This document shows, piece after piece, positions 28,999 through 42,264 of a stretch of 64,000 bases of DNA (position 1 is the first letter of the stretch; each line of letters starts with the position of its first letter). The translations under genes were made by a program, and so were the position numbers. The stretch is from Berberis thunbergii (lineage: Eukaryota > Streptophyta > Magnoliopsida > Ranunculales > Berberidaceae), in assembly GCA_003290165.1 (NCBI GenBank), contig QNQO01007585.1, positions 124,001-188,000 of the forward strand. Direction: 5' to 3'. The notes under the pieces were generated by a model. The model did no database searches, had not been told where the DNA came from, and worked only from the letters and a program-made list of their open reading frames with translations.

Positions 28999-29795
28999 CC
29001 AATGAAGTAAAAGTTGGGACGAACGAGTTAACTTACTCAAATAATCTTCGAGTCAACTAATGTGTCAAACCAACGAAGTAAAAGTTGGGACGAACAAGTC
29101 AACTTAATCAAATAAACTTTGGGTCAACCAACGCGTCAGACCAACGAAGTAAAAGTTGGGACGAACAAGTCAACTTACTCAAATAAACTTCGGGTCTATT
29201 AATACGTAAGACCAACGAAGTCAAAGTTGGGACGAATAAGTCAACTTACAAAATAAACTTCAGGTCGACTAATACGTCAGACCAACGAAGTAAAAGTTGG
29301 GAAAAACAAGGCAACTTACCCAAATAAACTTCAGGTTGACCAACGCATCAGTCCAACGAAGTCAAAGTTGAGACAAACAAGTCAACTTACAAAAATAAAC
29401 TTCGGGTCAACTAATACGTCAGACCAACGAATTATAAGTTGGGACAAAAAGTCAACTTGCTAAAATAAACTTAGTCGACCAACTTGTCAGACCAACGAAG
29501 TAAAAGTTGGGATGAACAAGTCAACTTACTCAAATAAACTTTGGGTCGACCAATGCAGTAAGTTGGGACGAACAAGTCAACTTACTAAAATAAACTTCAG
29601 GTCGACTAATACGTCAGACCAATGAAGTAAAAGTTGGGACGAACAAGTCAACTTACTAAAATAAACTTTGAGTTGACCAACGCGTCAGATGAACGAAGTA
29701 AAAATTGAGACGAATGAGTCAACTTACAAGAATAAACTTCGGGTCCACTAATACCTCTAACCAACAAAGTTGGAAATGGCAAGTCAACTTATTCA
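28999..29795. repeat. Tandem array, about 70-bp unit, roughly 12 copies
   Basis: Units begin ACCAACGAAGTAAAAGTTGG and run through CAAGTCAACTTACTCAAATA and AACTTCGGGTCGAC to the next unit. Starts are near 28999, 29069, 29140, 29211, 29281, 29352, 29423, 29492, 29552, 29618, 29690 and 29760. Units differ by substitutions and one is shortened, so homogenisation is weak. Tandem arrays of this size are common in untranslated parts of Tat-lineage gypsy elements, which suits the antisense-ORF element to the right. Confidence 0.85.
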
Positions 29796-30399
29796 GCCCT
29801 ATATATCGGATCAAAAAGTACGGATATATAAATCAAGATGTAGTTGCATAGGCCTTCTGGCCGATCAAAGTATCGGACCAAGAAGCAAAAACTGGAGATT
29901 CGAAAGAAAACTTACTTCGACATCCATCACGAACCTAAAAGTCAAAAGGTACGTGCCAATTCACTCACAAAACTGTCCAATTCAGCCAATACTTCGAAAC
30001 ACGAAACACATTGGCATACAAACCAAGACTTACTAGAGCAACCAACACACCCGACCACGAAACGGATACGTGAATATTTGAATGAGAAAATCCCTCAATT
30101 GACAAGGCCAAATAAAGAAAAACTTCGGATGACCAACAAACAAACGCAAAAACAGAAATACGGATAAGCCTAAATTGCCATAGTATGGGGAATGAGGCGA
30201 GTACACTTATCATATACAATGAGTCAACACAAATGATCCAAAATGAACCATGACTTCAAAGAGAAAACATACGAAGTGGAAAATAATATAAAAAAGGCAA
30301 TACAACATTGTCAAAAGGAAAGGTTTTTTATTCATAAAATCATTCAGTTACATCCAGAGAAGATAGAACATCCGGAGAAGAAGATAGAACATTTGGAAA
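29796..30399. other. Spacer between the array and the antisense ORF
   Basis: Plus-strand frames 29770-30167 have no recognisable domain. On the minus strand an AATAAA-type signal near 30335 could serve the gene-like ORF to the right. Confidence 0.3.
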
Positions 30400-32979
30400 A
30401 AGAACAGTAGAAACAAGAATAACATTTGATTGAAGAAAGGAAGCAACACCAGTGGTAGGAAGAGACGAGGCTTTCCCTTCAATAGTAAAAGTAGGTGATG
30501 GAGCCAGATCGGAAGGGTGAGGGAATGATGGTTTTTTGTTTACAGGATCGCTTGGGGATCTGAAATACCTTCCTCACCATCTTCATCCTCGAAAACTTGA
30601 TTGACCAAATATGATACTCGACAAATCAACGCCAAGCCCCTCGATATAATCAAGAAGCCATGAACAAGTCTCTTCCAATCTTCCACCTCCGCATTCTTCA
30701 ACTAGTATTTTGTTGCAGTAAGCTCATTCTTAGTTGAAATAAACTTCCCTTCGGTGGTAGTCAGCATGGCGGAGATATCCGACTTAACCTCATTGAGCAC
30801 AAGTACTAATTGTTCCACCCGCCCTTCAGCAGTCCTACGGCTAACAGATTGTTCAATTACAGAATGCAGTGCCTCATCATGGCCAACTTTCTCGATAGAC
30901 AACTCCCTTTCCAACTCATTCGGTTGAGTACGAATTTCGTCCAAAGCGGCCATCGAAGACTCAAGCTCCGCAGCAGACTAATTTTGTGCAGCTTCCACTT
31001 CCCTCAGAGAGGCCAAAGCAGCCCCAGATGCCCTCTCCTGCACTACTCACCGCGCTTTTACCACGACAAACTGACGAAGGACGTGAGGAAACACCAATAA
31101 CAGTGCCACCAACTTCTTCTCAAAAGCAGCCACCTGACCACGACCAGCTTTGTACATCACTCCAGCATAAGTGAGGTAATTCATCTCGTCCATTATCTAC
31201 TTAAGACCATAGTCGAGATGAGTGCTAGGATCCAGCACAGGCATCGAAGGTCGTTCCACCGCCCACCTATGCCATTCATTGATCAACCTACGCGCACCAT
31301 CCTGGGCGTCAAGTTGGGTAAACCAACAAAACTTCTCATTCGACTTGATACGTGTGTCTTTCAAGTTGGGCTTCTTCTAACTAATCCATGGATGAAGAAC
31401 ACGAGGATCCGGAAGCACAGAGGAACCACCTCCAACAGCCGGAAGAGCGGATGGAACAATGGTGATAACAGAAAAAACACTATTGCCTTCTCATTGCGGA
31501 GTGTCATAATAGGAGTAGAACAAGTAGTAATAGTAGCAGGAGCAGAAGAATCCAAACGAGCGAGAAAAGAAACTAAGAACCCTGCCATGTCATCGACAAG
31601 AATGGAAGGAGATCAATGAGGAAGGATCCCAAAACTCTAACCACGGCCAGCGACCTCCTTAGATTGCTCCATCGCTAGCTAAAGCATCTTGCCATCGATA
31701 ACTTGAGGGTCGTCATTAGACCATTCAACAACGTCGGGCACACCATAGATGGAAATGAGCATTTTTTCATTATCGTCCAATGATTGAGCAATTTCCTTGG
31801 TGCTTCTCTCCAGTGCCAAGTTCATTTCCTCGGCCTCCTTGATGGATAAACGACCCTTTTTCACAACCTTTTTATCAGAAGAACTCGGCGCGAGGAGCAA
31901 TCCAAGTAGTACCACGAGTAGAACCAGAAAGTTGTTTCTTCTTCGACACGACCGTGATTTATCAACAATTGCTTCGACGGGCTAGCAGGCGTTGAAAGCT
32001 TTTTCTTCCTGGAAGTCAGGCCAGTAACACCAATGCTAACAAGAGCATAGAGATCCTAACATCCCTGTTCTAGCTCATTTCCCCATCAATGCTAGCATCA
32101 CTAACACCAACATGAGCAATGCAAACAACAATCTCTTCAGCTCGGGATTCAATAAGCAAAGCCCATTCTGCCTCGTTCATAGTGTACAAGCTACTACGCT
32201 CCATGATGTCCCAAGAAAGAAATGCATCCACGAGAACCACATGAAGCTTCAAGAAACGGTCAATGATCATTCGTTCTTCTACTGTTAACTACAGATCCAT
32301 CCTTTTGTTAGGGACTCGGAACGATCGCACAATCTGATGAATTTGTATTTTGAAGTAGCCAGAGCTGACAGAAGCATAAAACTAGAATCTCGACTAGTAG
32401 CCAGAGCTGACAAAAGCATAAAACCAGAATCTCGACCAGTCTCTAATGTCATCATTGAGTTTTCCAAAACAAAGAGGAGAAAGTAGGAAGCAAATATCTT
32501 TGGTCAATAGCAAACCAACCACCGAATGCAAAACCCTAACAATCAAGGGAATGCCAGAGAGAATGGCTCTCGCATAAGTAGAAACCATAACCTTCCAACA
32601 ATTAGGACCCATTTGAGCAGGTGGAATGACCAAAAATCTAGATGTTCCCAAAATAACTCTGGAATTGGGAATCAAAAGTCGGACAAAAAAATGCACTGAT
32701 AGAGTGCAATATACTCATGCCTTGGACGACAAGGACTACCATTCTACCTAGGCAAAATGTTTCAAAGTTGGATGGCAGATCATAATCGGAACGAACATTG
32801 TCCAACGTCTCTTGAAAAACCTTTTTGGGCGAGAAGTAAGCTTCACAAGTAGCAAGCGCCTCATCATCTAGTATATCGCCGGCAGACATCGTAAAAGAAT
32901 GGAGGAACAAGGAAAATAAAGAAAATAAAGAAGAATAAGCCCTAATTTCAAAGATAGCATAAAAAGAGAAAAAAAACAA
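30400..32979 (-). pseudogene. Antisense ORF of a gypsy element (Transposase_28-type protein)
   Basis: The minus strand starts MSAGDILDDEALATCEAYF, passes through SDYDLPSNFETFCLGRM, then a segment resembling the PF04195 'putative gypsy type transposon' domain (TSRFLVIPPAQMGPNCWKVM). A charged middle (KGRLSIKEAEEMNLALERS) and a coiled-coil-like end (LERELSIEKVGHDEALHSV) follow. The function of this protein family is unknown. It is broken by several shifts and stops. Its position just inside an LTR-like end at 33226, in antisense to the expected gag, matches the second gypsy element at 35460-42899. Confidence 0.55.
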
Positions 32980-33206
32980 TCACGCCCTCTTTTATAGAGT
33001 CGAACAACAAATAGACCGCTCATAGGATGACGTGCGAGATATGATGACTGCAAGAAATCCCTAAATACGCACAGAAATGAATGGACAAACAAGAGATCGG
33101 GATAACAACCCACCAAAATTTTCTAACAACACTAAATGCGAGGCAATGGTGAAATCGAAAGTCTAAGCGTTGTCGAGTTAGTGGCCACGTCAGCATACCC
33201 ACTAAC

Positions 33207-33870
33207 TAAAGGGGGGAGTAACAAATGATACATCAAATAAGACTAATATCGCAGCTGCACACATGGCAGAAACCATCCATTATGAGGATCAAGTATCCCA
33301 AAACCAAGCTAATTCATAAAGCCCAAAAAGGGTGAATCCTGATAAAAGCCCAAACAAGGCCCGTCAAAATACACCATAGTTAAAGGATCAAATCCTAGCC
33401 CGATAAAGTTTTCCTTTGAAAAAGAGGAACATTACAGAGAAAAAGAGTCGTTGAGGGAGTTACGCCTTCGAGAATGTATCTTCATAAAGAAATAGACCGT
33501 TACGAGAAACGTCTCCTCTTGTTGCACCCACATGCTTAAGTCACACATGAAATTAACAACGACCATTATATAAGGTAAAGGGGACATTTGACAAAGGGAT
33601 GCAACTTTAACTAATTTTTGTCTAAATTTATCTCTGTCTCCAACTGAGTTACTAACTTAAGTAACAGAATGCCTTCGGCTACCAAAAAGGTAGTCTTTGG
33701 CAATCTAACATTTGGTTTGCAGGTCATACTTACTAAAGAACGGATTTTGGAAGCATCAATATGCATCCACCATAGTCTATCACACCACACCCAACTAGAT
33801 GTATTATCACACACATCCACAATAATCTCAATCATAAATATTGTTGAATGGTATTCCACAACACAATCAA
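33207..33870 (+). repeat. Probable 3' LTR with polypurine tract
   Basis: A polypurine run TAAAGGGGGGAGT (33207-33219) precedes TGATACATCAAATAAG (33226). The stretch that follows has the layout of a gypsy LTR, including CAACTGAGTTACTAACTTAA near 33640. The analogous border of the second gypsy element reads GGAGGGAGTAGC then TAATGATACA on its minus strand. No partner LTR was found on the left, so the element is truncated. The right end is approximate. Confidence 0.4.
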
Positions 33871-35454
33871 ACAACAATAACATTTGTAAAGAAAAAAAAT
33901 CAAGCTAACAATCTTTTAGATTTTCTTCTTTAGTTTTGAGAAAAAAAAATTCTTAGCACATCAACAAAATTTTATGCAATTATGGCACCAAGTTGGGTTT
34001 TCGGTCTTTTATACCATCTCTGAATAGAAAAAAAATAAAAACAAAAAATTCACAGAACAAGAATAGTAAAAAAATTTCAATCAAAAGATAAATAACCTGA
34101 TCTTTTTCTCAAGTTAAAATCCTTTTATACCAGAGAGATAGTATATGCTTGAATCATTAATTAATTATTTGTATATGCAATAATGAAATATTTATTTTTA
34201 TTATAAATTTATTTATTAATAATTATAATTTAAGTATTTTTATATTTTATCAAACTTTATACAAATTTTATATATTCGATTTAGATTTGGTTTGAACATT
34301 GAAACCCAAATCGAAACCGAGATGCTTCCTCCATCAACCCAAACCAAAATTGTTTATCGGTTCTATACCTAAACTATTAGGATCAAGAAAGTGCAATTAC
34401 CAAGCAAGGGCACCTTCCCAAACTTTAGAGTTGAATGGACGTGAACCAGTGTAGGTACCCATCGGTTTGGGCCACATACAAATTCCTAATTTGAGTATTT
34501 CTTGTTCTTTGATCACTCTTCGAGTTGTTATTTATTACACCAAAGGATCATGTGAGAGCATGTGATCGAACTTATTTCGAGTGACAACTCCCCAGTTGCA
34601 TCAATTGAGACACTAAAAGGGTATTTTTTTTTTTAAAATTATGAATAGACTCAGAAGTCTTAATAAGAAGTGAGACACTTGAGAAATAATGTTTTTTTTT
34701 AGTTCTGATTAGAATATGAAGTTTTGATTGGAGTGAGCACTATAGGAGGTGTTGAACACTTAACACTGAGTGTTTAATGAAAAATTATTTTAATAATAAC
34801 TCCCAATAAATTCGTAACGATTGTTGCTACCCCTCTCTTCTACCAACCATCCCTTTTTTTATACATCATCTTTATCATGCAAGAAGTACCACCACCACCT
34901 CTCCCTAGCCTCCCTCTCATTTTATTCTTATTGCTCTTTCACTTTCTCTTTCTCCATATTGAAGATGGTATGAGGAATGAAGATAGATATATGGTGGTTT
35001 CTAGTAGTGGTAAAAAGCGATCTCAATTGTATTTGAAAGAGAGAAACAAGTAAAGAAGGTAGTTAATGTTGGTGGCTTGTGGTGGACGATGAAAGTTGTG
35101 GTGGTGGGAAGAAATATCAAAAAAGTTCAAATCAACACCAAAAACAAAACAATACATTTTATTTTACCGCTTCTAATCATCAACCCATTCAGAAACAAAA
35201 CAAACAGTTCATTTAGAAACCCATTCACTTAGCACATCTCCAAAGTTAAAAGTTTAAATGATGATCAATCATCCCCCATTTTAACCAAAAAAACTAAATT
35301 TAGGGATCACTTACTTTTTACTTTTTCATCACTCTAACTACATTCCCTCTTTTAACTATTTCATCATTACTTAAATATATATTTCAATTTTTCATCATTG
35401 TTTGAAAAATTAAAAGAGTTTGAATATTTTAATATTTTTTAGAATTTGGGAATG
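33871..35454. other. Intergenic AT-rich stretch
   Basis: No gene is supported across about 1.6 kb. It holds A/T tracts and a CAAATCGAAACCGAGATG segment near 34305 reminiscent of transposon subterminal repeats, without findable ends. Confidence 0.3.
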
Positions 35455-35459
35455 GTATA

Positions 35460-36137
35460 TGATGCAGTCATTTTTCGCTCCATGCTTTGACCTAGTCCTG
35501 CTGACCTACACAAGGAATGCACCTGACCCACGGACCACCATTGTGGTGGTTGATGGCACTCTGATGCTAAAGTTAGATTGGGATCTGAGGAAGGTGTAAT
35601 GTTGTAAACAAGAAATTTGTAGTGTATCTTAGCTTACCAACCTCATGTCTTATTTATAGTACAGGAGTCTTGGTTCGACCAGGCAATCTATGGCATAGTT
35701 TAGGAAGATATCTTCGTGGAAATCCTTCTCTAACTAGGAGTCGTGTTGTAGAAGGGAAGGTCCCTGTTAGCCATGTGCTCCTAGATACGCAGGAAATAAT
35801 TCCCTATCTGATGATAATCCGTAAGAGGACGTTTCTCTGTGTGATATGTACTTTAGTATTTGCTTCCTAGTCAGAAGTGGAGAGTTGCTGTAATTTCCTG
35901 TTCAAAGCTGATCCTCAAGATATTTTCCTTAATAGGGCTTACAGGTATTGAGGATAGTTGTGAGACGTGTGGGCTTATCAAGTTGTAAGAGTTCGGGTCC
36001 GTTTGGCAGATTGCATTGGGCGGGCTTAGAACCGCTTGGGCCGAATCAGTGTTGGGCTGACGCTAGGGCCCGTAATTCCTTGAGATCATAATGACACGTG
36101 TATGGCTCAGGGATGTGATCGTTTTGGTGTATCATTA
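35460..36137 (-). repeat. 3' LTR of the second gypsy element
   Basis: 678 bp, similar to 42265-42899 over its length (for example GTGGTTGATGGCACT against GTGGCTGATGGCACT). It is about 40 bp longer than its partner. Confidence 0.8.
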
Positions 36138-36339
36138 GCTACTCCCTCCGAGTTAGTGGGCCATCACGTCAGTTTGCTAAGTCATCTCTTGAAAAGATAA
36201 GCCATTAATGATGATTGAGTCTGAATCGTTGCTTGAGCAGTGCGCTGCATTTATTGAACGTGTGTCAGTTAAATGAAAAAGAGCGAAAACCTAATCCCTA
36301 TTTAGGTCATCCGTTGGCCAGGGGCCTTGAGTTTTTTTA

Positions 36340-38737
36340 AGACATGTTGTTTTCTGAATCCAGTCTAGCTGAAATCCGTACGAGGTTTGGGGTCCCCGAG
36401 GACCTGCCATTGTTTGTTCTAAAGGGCGACTAGACGCCAATGTCGCCACCAGCCAAGTTCATTTGCTTTCACCGGGGATGTTTCAAACCGGAGTACGCTT
36501 TCCAGTTCTGGATGTGATTTGGGAATTCTTAGACTTCCTTGGGATTCCTCCGGCCCAGTTGGGGCCTAATGGATACAGGATAATCCTTCTCATTCTGATT
36601 AGGGCAAAGGAAGCTGGCGTCCACGTGACTTCACGAGTAGTCTAGTTGCTAACTTCTTTTTGATTGAAGAGTAACGCCGTTTGTAAGATGTCGTCGGCGG
36701 CTTGCTTCGCAGATCTGCCAGATGACTTCAACTTTTGGTAGAAGTATTGCTTCTTAGCCCCCGCATATTCAAAGTACTTCCAATTCAGGGGTCGTCCGCT
36801 CGAGTGGGAGTTTAGACCACTCCGTAATTACAACTTTTTTCTTCTGGTTTTGTTGTGCTTGATTGCATGTTAATTGTTTTTTGCGTTTCTTCATAGGATG
36901 ATTTTCCACTACTCCTCTTAACCTAGAAGAACAAACACAATGGAGACGCTACATGGCTTGTCAATGAGGAACATGGTGGATGTCATAAGTGTTTCCAACT
37001 TCATTCGCAGTGGGCTGTGGGACAACTGGCATGTGGCCCCCACTCTTTATCGAACATCACGAGTTAAGCCTGAAGATGGGGCCCCTTCTAGGAAGGGAAG
37101 GCCGCTAGGGCCAAAGCTCTTGTTTTGTCTGACGCGAAGGAGCCGTCTGAGATGTTTGCCTCCTTCATGAGTTCAAAGACGTCCCACATCATAATTGGGT
37201 TGTCTTCAACACGATCCGCTTCAGTGAGTTAAGAGCGCGAGTCTGATCATCTCGACAGAGCAGATTGCAATGAAGGCTTATGCCGGTGCCGATTCACGCG
37301 GGACTGCTTTGATAGAAGGTTCCTGCGAAGATCCGCCTGAAGTTCTGGAATCTGATCATCCCATTGGTGTGCTGTCTGGTAGTGGCTGTGGTGGCACATG
37401 CTAGGTTTCTTCTAATCTGCATTATTCACTGTCTCATTCCAGGCCACAACTTGAGGTGTTGGAGGGTCTTTTGGATAACTTGTTTCCTCCCCTTCCCCCG
37501 GATCTTGTTAAGCCGCCTCGCACTAAGGGGTCGGCTATTCGTGACAAAGGGAAAGTTGAATAGGAAAACCTGGGAACAGTGGCAATGGCGAAGGGTGGTG
37601 CTGGTGTGATTCCTAATCCGAGAGAGCTTCTTCCGAAATCACGGATAAGCATGTTTGCACCGAACTTAGTAAAAATGAGCACTCAAGTCTGGCACCGGGA
37701 GGTTTACATGGAGTATGCTTCGAGGAAGCATATAAGCAGGCGTCATAGCCGGCTGATGGATTACGCTCCAAAACTCGAGGAAGATACGCTAGAAGGGCGT
37801 ATGGATAAGGATTTAAAGTACCTTATGTTGGGTATGTCTCACTTGAGCCAAGTAGCCATTGCTGGAACAAAAGTCAAGGCGGATCGTTAGAGGGTGTACA
37901 CCATGGAGCTCATCCTTTTGCATATGTAAGCATTGTATTCTGACGCGTTTTATGAAATTGAGCTGCTGAAGAAACAGCCTGAAGAGAAGAAGCTAAACGA
38001 TCAACTGTGGTTGCCGAGACTCAGAGGGCTCGTATGGAGGCCCTTGGGCGTGACCTGGCAGAAGTAGTCTCCACAAGGGAACGATTCAAACTGGAGTTGG
38101 ACCAGACTCGCCGAGACATGGAGGTCGCATAGGAGGCTACGATTGAGGTGTGTTCTGCATTGCGTTCTCTCGCTGAAGAGAATGCCTTGAAGGAGGCTGA
38201 CTGGGCTGCTCATAAATGACAATTGGAGTCCAATGTGGAGTTCAATGCTCGGGAGGCAAGGAAGGTTGAGGACCAACTTGAATTAAAGAAGCATGAACTC
38301 AATGTTGTGAAGGGCACTTCGGCTACAAAGGAGTCTCAGGTTGATGTGCTAACTAGCAAGTTGGATTTGTTGGAGCGTGAACTTGTTGTCACGAAGGTGT
38401 TAGAGGAAGAGCTTTTGTGGGAATAAGGCAAGTGGGAGTTCCGCTGGGTTATACACGGCAGGCTTGAGTTGCTAGCATTGATGAAGAGGAGAGTCCGGAA
38501 TGGGATCTTGGCCGATATAAGAAGATGTCGTATGTAGACTTGTTCGTTGCCTTTGCGTCGTCGGATGAAGATGACAGTTCAGACCCTGATGCTCAGGTCG
38601 TGGCACGTATGGACGCGATCCCTACTCCATTCGTTAAGCTTAGCTCTTTTGTTTATGTACCTTCTCCGATAAAGAGTAAATTTTGCATACTTGTACACAT
38701 TTTGCTCCATTTGTTAATGAAAACAGTTTTATCTTGA
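36340..38737 (+). pseudogene. Antisense ORF with Transposase_28-like domain and coiled coil
   Basis: The plus strand starts MLFSESSLAEIRTRFGVPED, continues FQTGVRFPVLDVIWEFLDFL and GIPPAQLGPNGYRIILL, a good match to the PF04195 'putative gypsy type transposon' pattern. The second half is coiled-coil-like: RARMEALGRDLAEV, then KKHELNVVKGTSATKESQVD and LDLLERELVVTKVLEEE. Stops and shifts break it at least six times. It runs opposite to gag. Antisense extra ORFs next to the 3' LTR are known in several plant gypsy lineages. What they do is not established. Confidence 0.65.
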
Positions 38738-38769
38738 ATGCGTTGTGTATTTGTAATTCGATGGTCAAG

Positions 38770-40600
38770 CTAAAAAGCAGTGGTCCCGCGGCGAGCCGTC
38801 GGAATCAATTTGGGACTAACTAGACTCCTGCCTTCCAAACCATCTACGCCCGTGCAATGGGGGCTACAGGTTTGGGCTTTTATCATAAGTTTTTGTTGAT
38901 AGTCGTCACTAGCTAGACTTACCTGATCGGGTTCGGAGACCATTGACCACGAAGGGGGCAACGATCCCTGGCGAGTTGTCATCACCAGGCATGATAATGT
39001 TGATTAGACTCCCATTTCCTAAACTATCGGAATCCGCGCTAGATGGACTAGGTGTTGGGATGAACCAGAAGCCATCATCATCAGCCTGATTAAGCTTACC
39101 TGGTTTGAGAGAGGTTCCACCTGCTTGAGGGCGTGCGAACCTATGTCCACAATCATCGTGCATTGTGTGGACAAAATTCCCTTAAATCAACTAATGACCC
39201 ACAGGTATGATCCGTGCGTCAAAATTGATTAGGATTTCTAATGCTTGTGCCAGGCATGTGGTAGAATATTGTTGGTATAGTAGGTCAAGCCCATGGGCCC
39301 ATAGAGGAAGAGCTATGGTTTCTTGCACAAATTGCGTTATGTGTATGGCATTGGCTGCGAGACGTTTGAGTGTTGGTTACTCCCCTTCAATTGATGGGGT
39401 GGCGTGCAACACCATTAATTGGACGAACGTGGTCTGCACAGTTTTCTTGGGAACCGTCGTCTCATCGTTTCCCATACAGTATTCAATGCTGATAGTTAAT
39501 GTTGAAGTGTATGTTTGGTGAACCATCATGTCTATATAATGGTGTTCTTCAGTCATTGTAAGCACTATCTTCTGCATAGCGTATCTCCTATAGTGTTCTT
39601 GCTTGAAGGAAATGCTTTGGGTTTTCCAAAGGCTGAAGGGATATCTCTGTCATTGGAGTCTTCCAATGTTTTGACATTTGCGCCGATGAGGCAAAATGAT
39701 AACCGCCATTATGCGTGGTCACTTGTTCTGGGTGGGCACGTAGTTGATATGTTGATATCTCATAATTTCTTCTCATATTGCAAAAAAGAAGTACGAATTC
39801 TCTTCCGAGGGAAGAGTATCTTTTATGCACTTGTGCCTTGCCGCTGCTCTATAGCGTCTAATCTCATAGATAATACCAGCTCCCCACTCTGGTGTGGTTT
39901 CCTTCACCACTTCTCAATTAACCCCGTTGTCTCGATTTGCGTTGGAATTCAGGATCTCTAGACGGAGAGCAGTTGGACATGATCCATTAGATTGGGCCAT
40001 TGACTTCTGGACACCCTTCTCATTCCTGCAGCAGAAAGTGCACTCTCAGTGCGAGCCTGATACTTGCCCCAAGTTTACCCGGTCCACCAGATCGAGTGTG
40101 TGAGTTGGCTGTATCTGGTTGTGGCTTGTCGTGGGGCCCCCGATTGCCGATTTTGTACCACCGCATACCATATTTGAAAGTTGCGTTTGCTGGAGCTGTG
40201 TCATTGTTTGCAGGTAGCGTGCTTTGGAGAGTTTGCATCGCTTGCTTTGGGTACTTTTGTCTCTTAAGCAGTTGGATTGTTGAGCTTCTTGACATCACAG
40301 AGGCTACTGAAGAGTAAACCTCGTGAGGGAGTTAATTTTTGCACCGACAGAATGTCGGGGGGTTGTACTCTCGCTTGCCTTGGTCTCTCCATTCTGCTGG
40401 GCTGAAGAGCAGATTGCTCTTATATCGCTTGACTGTTCCATTTCTTTGTAGCGAGCCACCGCTACTGGGTTCCGTGTGAGTGGAATGATGCGTCTACAAT
40501 CACTAGGCATGGCTTTGGTTCAGATTGCTCCTCATAATCCAATTGGATCCAGGAACATTCTATTTGTGTTAATTCAGCATAATGGCAAACTCGTGTTACA
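38770..40600. other. Unassigned interior of the second gypsy element
   Basis: Frames on both strands are short and show no RT, RNase H or integrase motif that I can recognise. It may be decayed pol or unrelated filler. Confidence 0.4.
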
Positions 40601-40900
40601 GGTTAGTCTCCACGTATTGTTTTTTCAAAGTGGTTAGCGGTATACTTAACGCACTGGTGAAGGATGGAAACTACTGCTTCCATCTGGTGGAGCCATGGCC
40701 TTCCCAAGTTAAGGTTGTAGGTAGACGGTGCGTCTACCACCATGAACTCCAGAAACAAGACCTTTCTCAGTTGCGGCTCCCCTGCCACTACTGCACCTTA
40801 TCTTTCTGATTGAAAAGCATTTCTCTCCACTGAATTCAATCATTCGGTAGTCTTAAGACGTCAGGTTCTCATATTTGTGGTTCATACTACGGAATGTGTT
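40600..40900 (-). pseudogene. Aspartic protease region (gypsy)
   Basis: The frame 40788-40603 reads LEFMVVDAPSTYNLNLGRPW and LHQMEAVVSILHQCVKY. It continues in another frame as IRGDQPVTRVCHYAEL. The L-G-R-P-W-L box and the following H-Q-x-V-K-Y and I-R-G-D-Q are conserved at the end of the protease in Tat-like gypsy elements. Confidence 0.75.
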
Positions 40901-41099
40901 GTAGAAAGAACGGTGAGTGAGCTCCCTATGTCCACCAGGGGGTCATTGCGCGGCGCTCGGACCCCTTCGAGGTTTTTGTTTGTAAAGGTCAAGGTGGGAA
41001 TGGGGCTCTAATCCCTTGAGTAGCAAATGCGTTTTCCTCGTCCGCAGGTTGTATCCACGTCTCTAATAGAGTCCACTTGCAAGACCTGTGCGACTGGTC

Positions 41100-42200
41100 T
41101 TCATTCGGTCTGATTCAATAAAGGACGTAGATTATGCCCGGAGTCTCCTCTATTTTTGGCGTATTTTTCCTTCATTTTTGTCCTTAGGAGCCCATGGCTT
41201 ATTCTCACTTTCGGTTTCCCTTTTAATGGTTTTCAACTCCTTTAAGGTAACGTGCTTTCTGGGTGTTTTTGAGGAGCTGTCATGTCTAAAAGGGGATCGA
41301 AGGTGAGGTCTTCGTAGAGTTTTCATTCTTTTAGGCCCATAGTGAAAGTTGTCACGGCTTTGTCGTCGCTGCAACCGTCAATGAGTGTCAGCTCGTTGTT
41401 GAAGCGCGTGACATACTCTCTGAGCTTCTCATTAGATCTCTGTTTCAAAGAGAGTACGTAGTGTGGGCTTTTCAAAAGGTTGACTTCTGACAAAACGCGT
41501 CAGGTTCTCCATCGCCAGCATCTTGAAGGAGTCGATCGACCTAGGCGGGAGGCTGTGGAACCACGTTAGTGTTGTCTTCTTCAGGCTAGTGGAAATAGTT
41601 CTGCATATCACCAATTCAGATCCTTCTTTGAGGGCCATCACGTGCTGGTAATGGCACAAGTGGTCGAATGGGTCGGTGGTCCCATCGTAGAAATCAAGCT
41701 TTGGAGGCGTAAACTTCTTTGGAAGGGCTTCGTTCATAATATGGTCCATGAAAGGTGGGACTGAGAGACGATATAGCACATCTGGGTCGTGTGCCCCTAT
41801 GCAGAGGGGGTTCTGAGGGTCGAGCCTATTTGCCCTGGCAGTCGGTTCTGCGTTAACTGCGTCACCTCCTTTGGTCCAGTGTGAACTAGCAGGGGTCTAC
41901 TCTTTTGTGCCTGCTCTCTGTCGTCCTAAGGAGACAGGGGTTTGTGTTGCTCCTGATCTCCATTAATGGGTTGAGGGTTTTGCCGGGTGATAGCCTCCAC
42001 CGTTTTGGCGATCTACTGTATTTGAGATGACAACATGTCAATCCTAGGGTCCGTCGTTGTTGCTAGCGCGGGGGGCGTAAGTCTGTTGCTCGTGCATAAC
42101 CGACACCATGGAGAGCGGGAATATAGTACCAATAGGAGCATTTGACGTATCCCCTTGTTCTCCATTGTTGCATGATCTAGTGGTCACCATCTCTCCGTAT
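41100..42200 (-). pseudogene. gag (gypsy)
   Basis: The frame 41779-41432 reads PLPKKFTPPKLDFYDGT after a small correction (observed ALPKKF), then TDPFDHLCHYQHVMALKEGS, TTLTWFHSLPPRSIDSF and LTRFVRSQPFEK. This is the Retrotrans_gag core of plant gypsy elements. A downstream frame (41374-41150) carries the basic C-terminal part. Stops separate the pieces. Confidence 0.8.
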
Positions 42201-42245
42201 TTCAAAGGGAAATGAAGCTAGTGAAAGGTTAGGAACTTTGTCGTC

Positions 42246-42264
42246 TCCACGGACGGTGCAAAAC
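42246..42264 (-). other. Primer binding site region
   Basis: On the minus strand GTTTTGCACCGTCCGTGGAG follows the LTR. It resembles the TTGGCGCCGTCCGTGGGGA-type sequence found after the 5' LTR of many plant gypsy elements, with changes in the first bases. It supports minus orientation. Confidence 0.5.
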
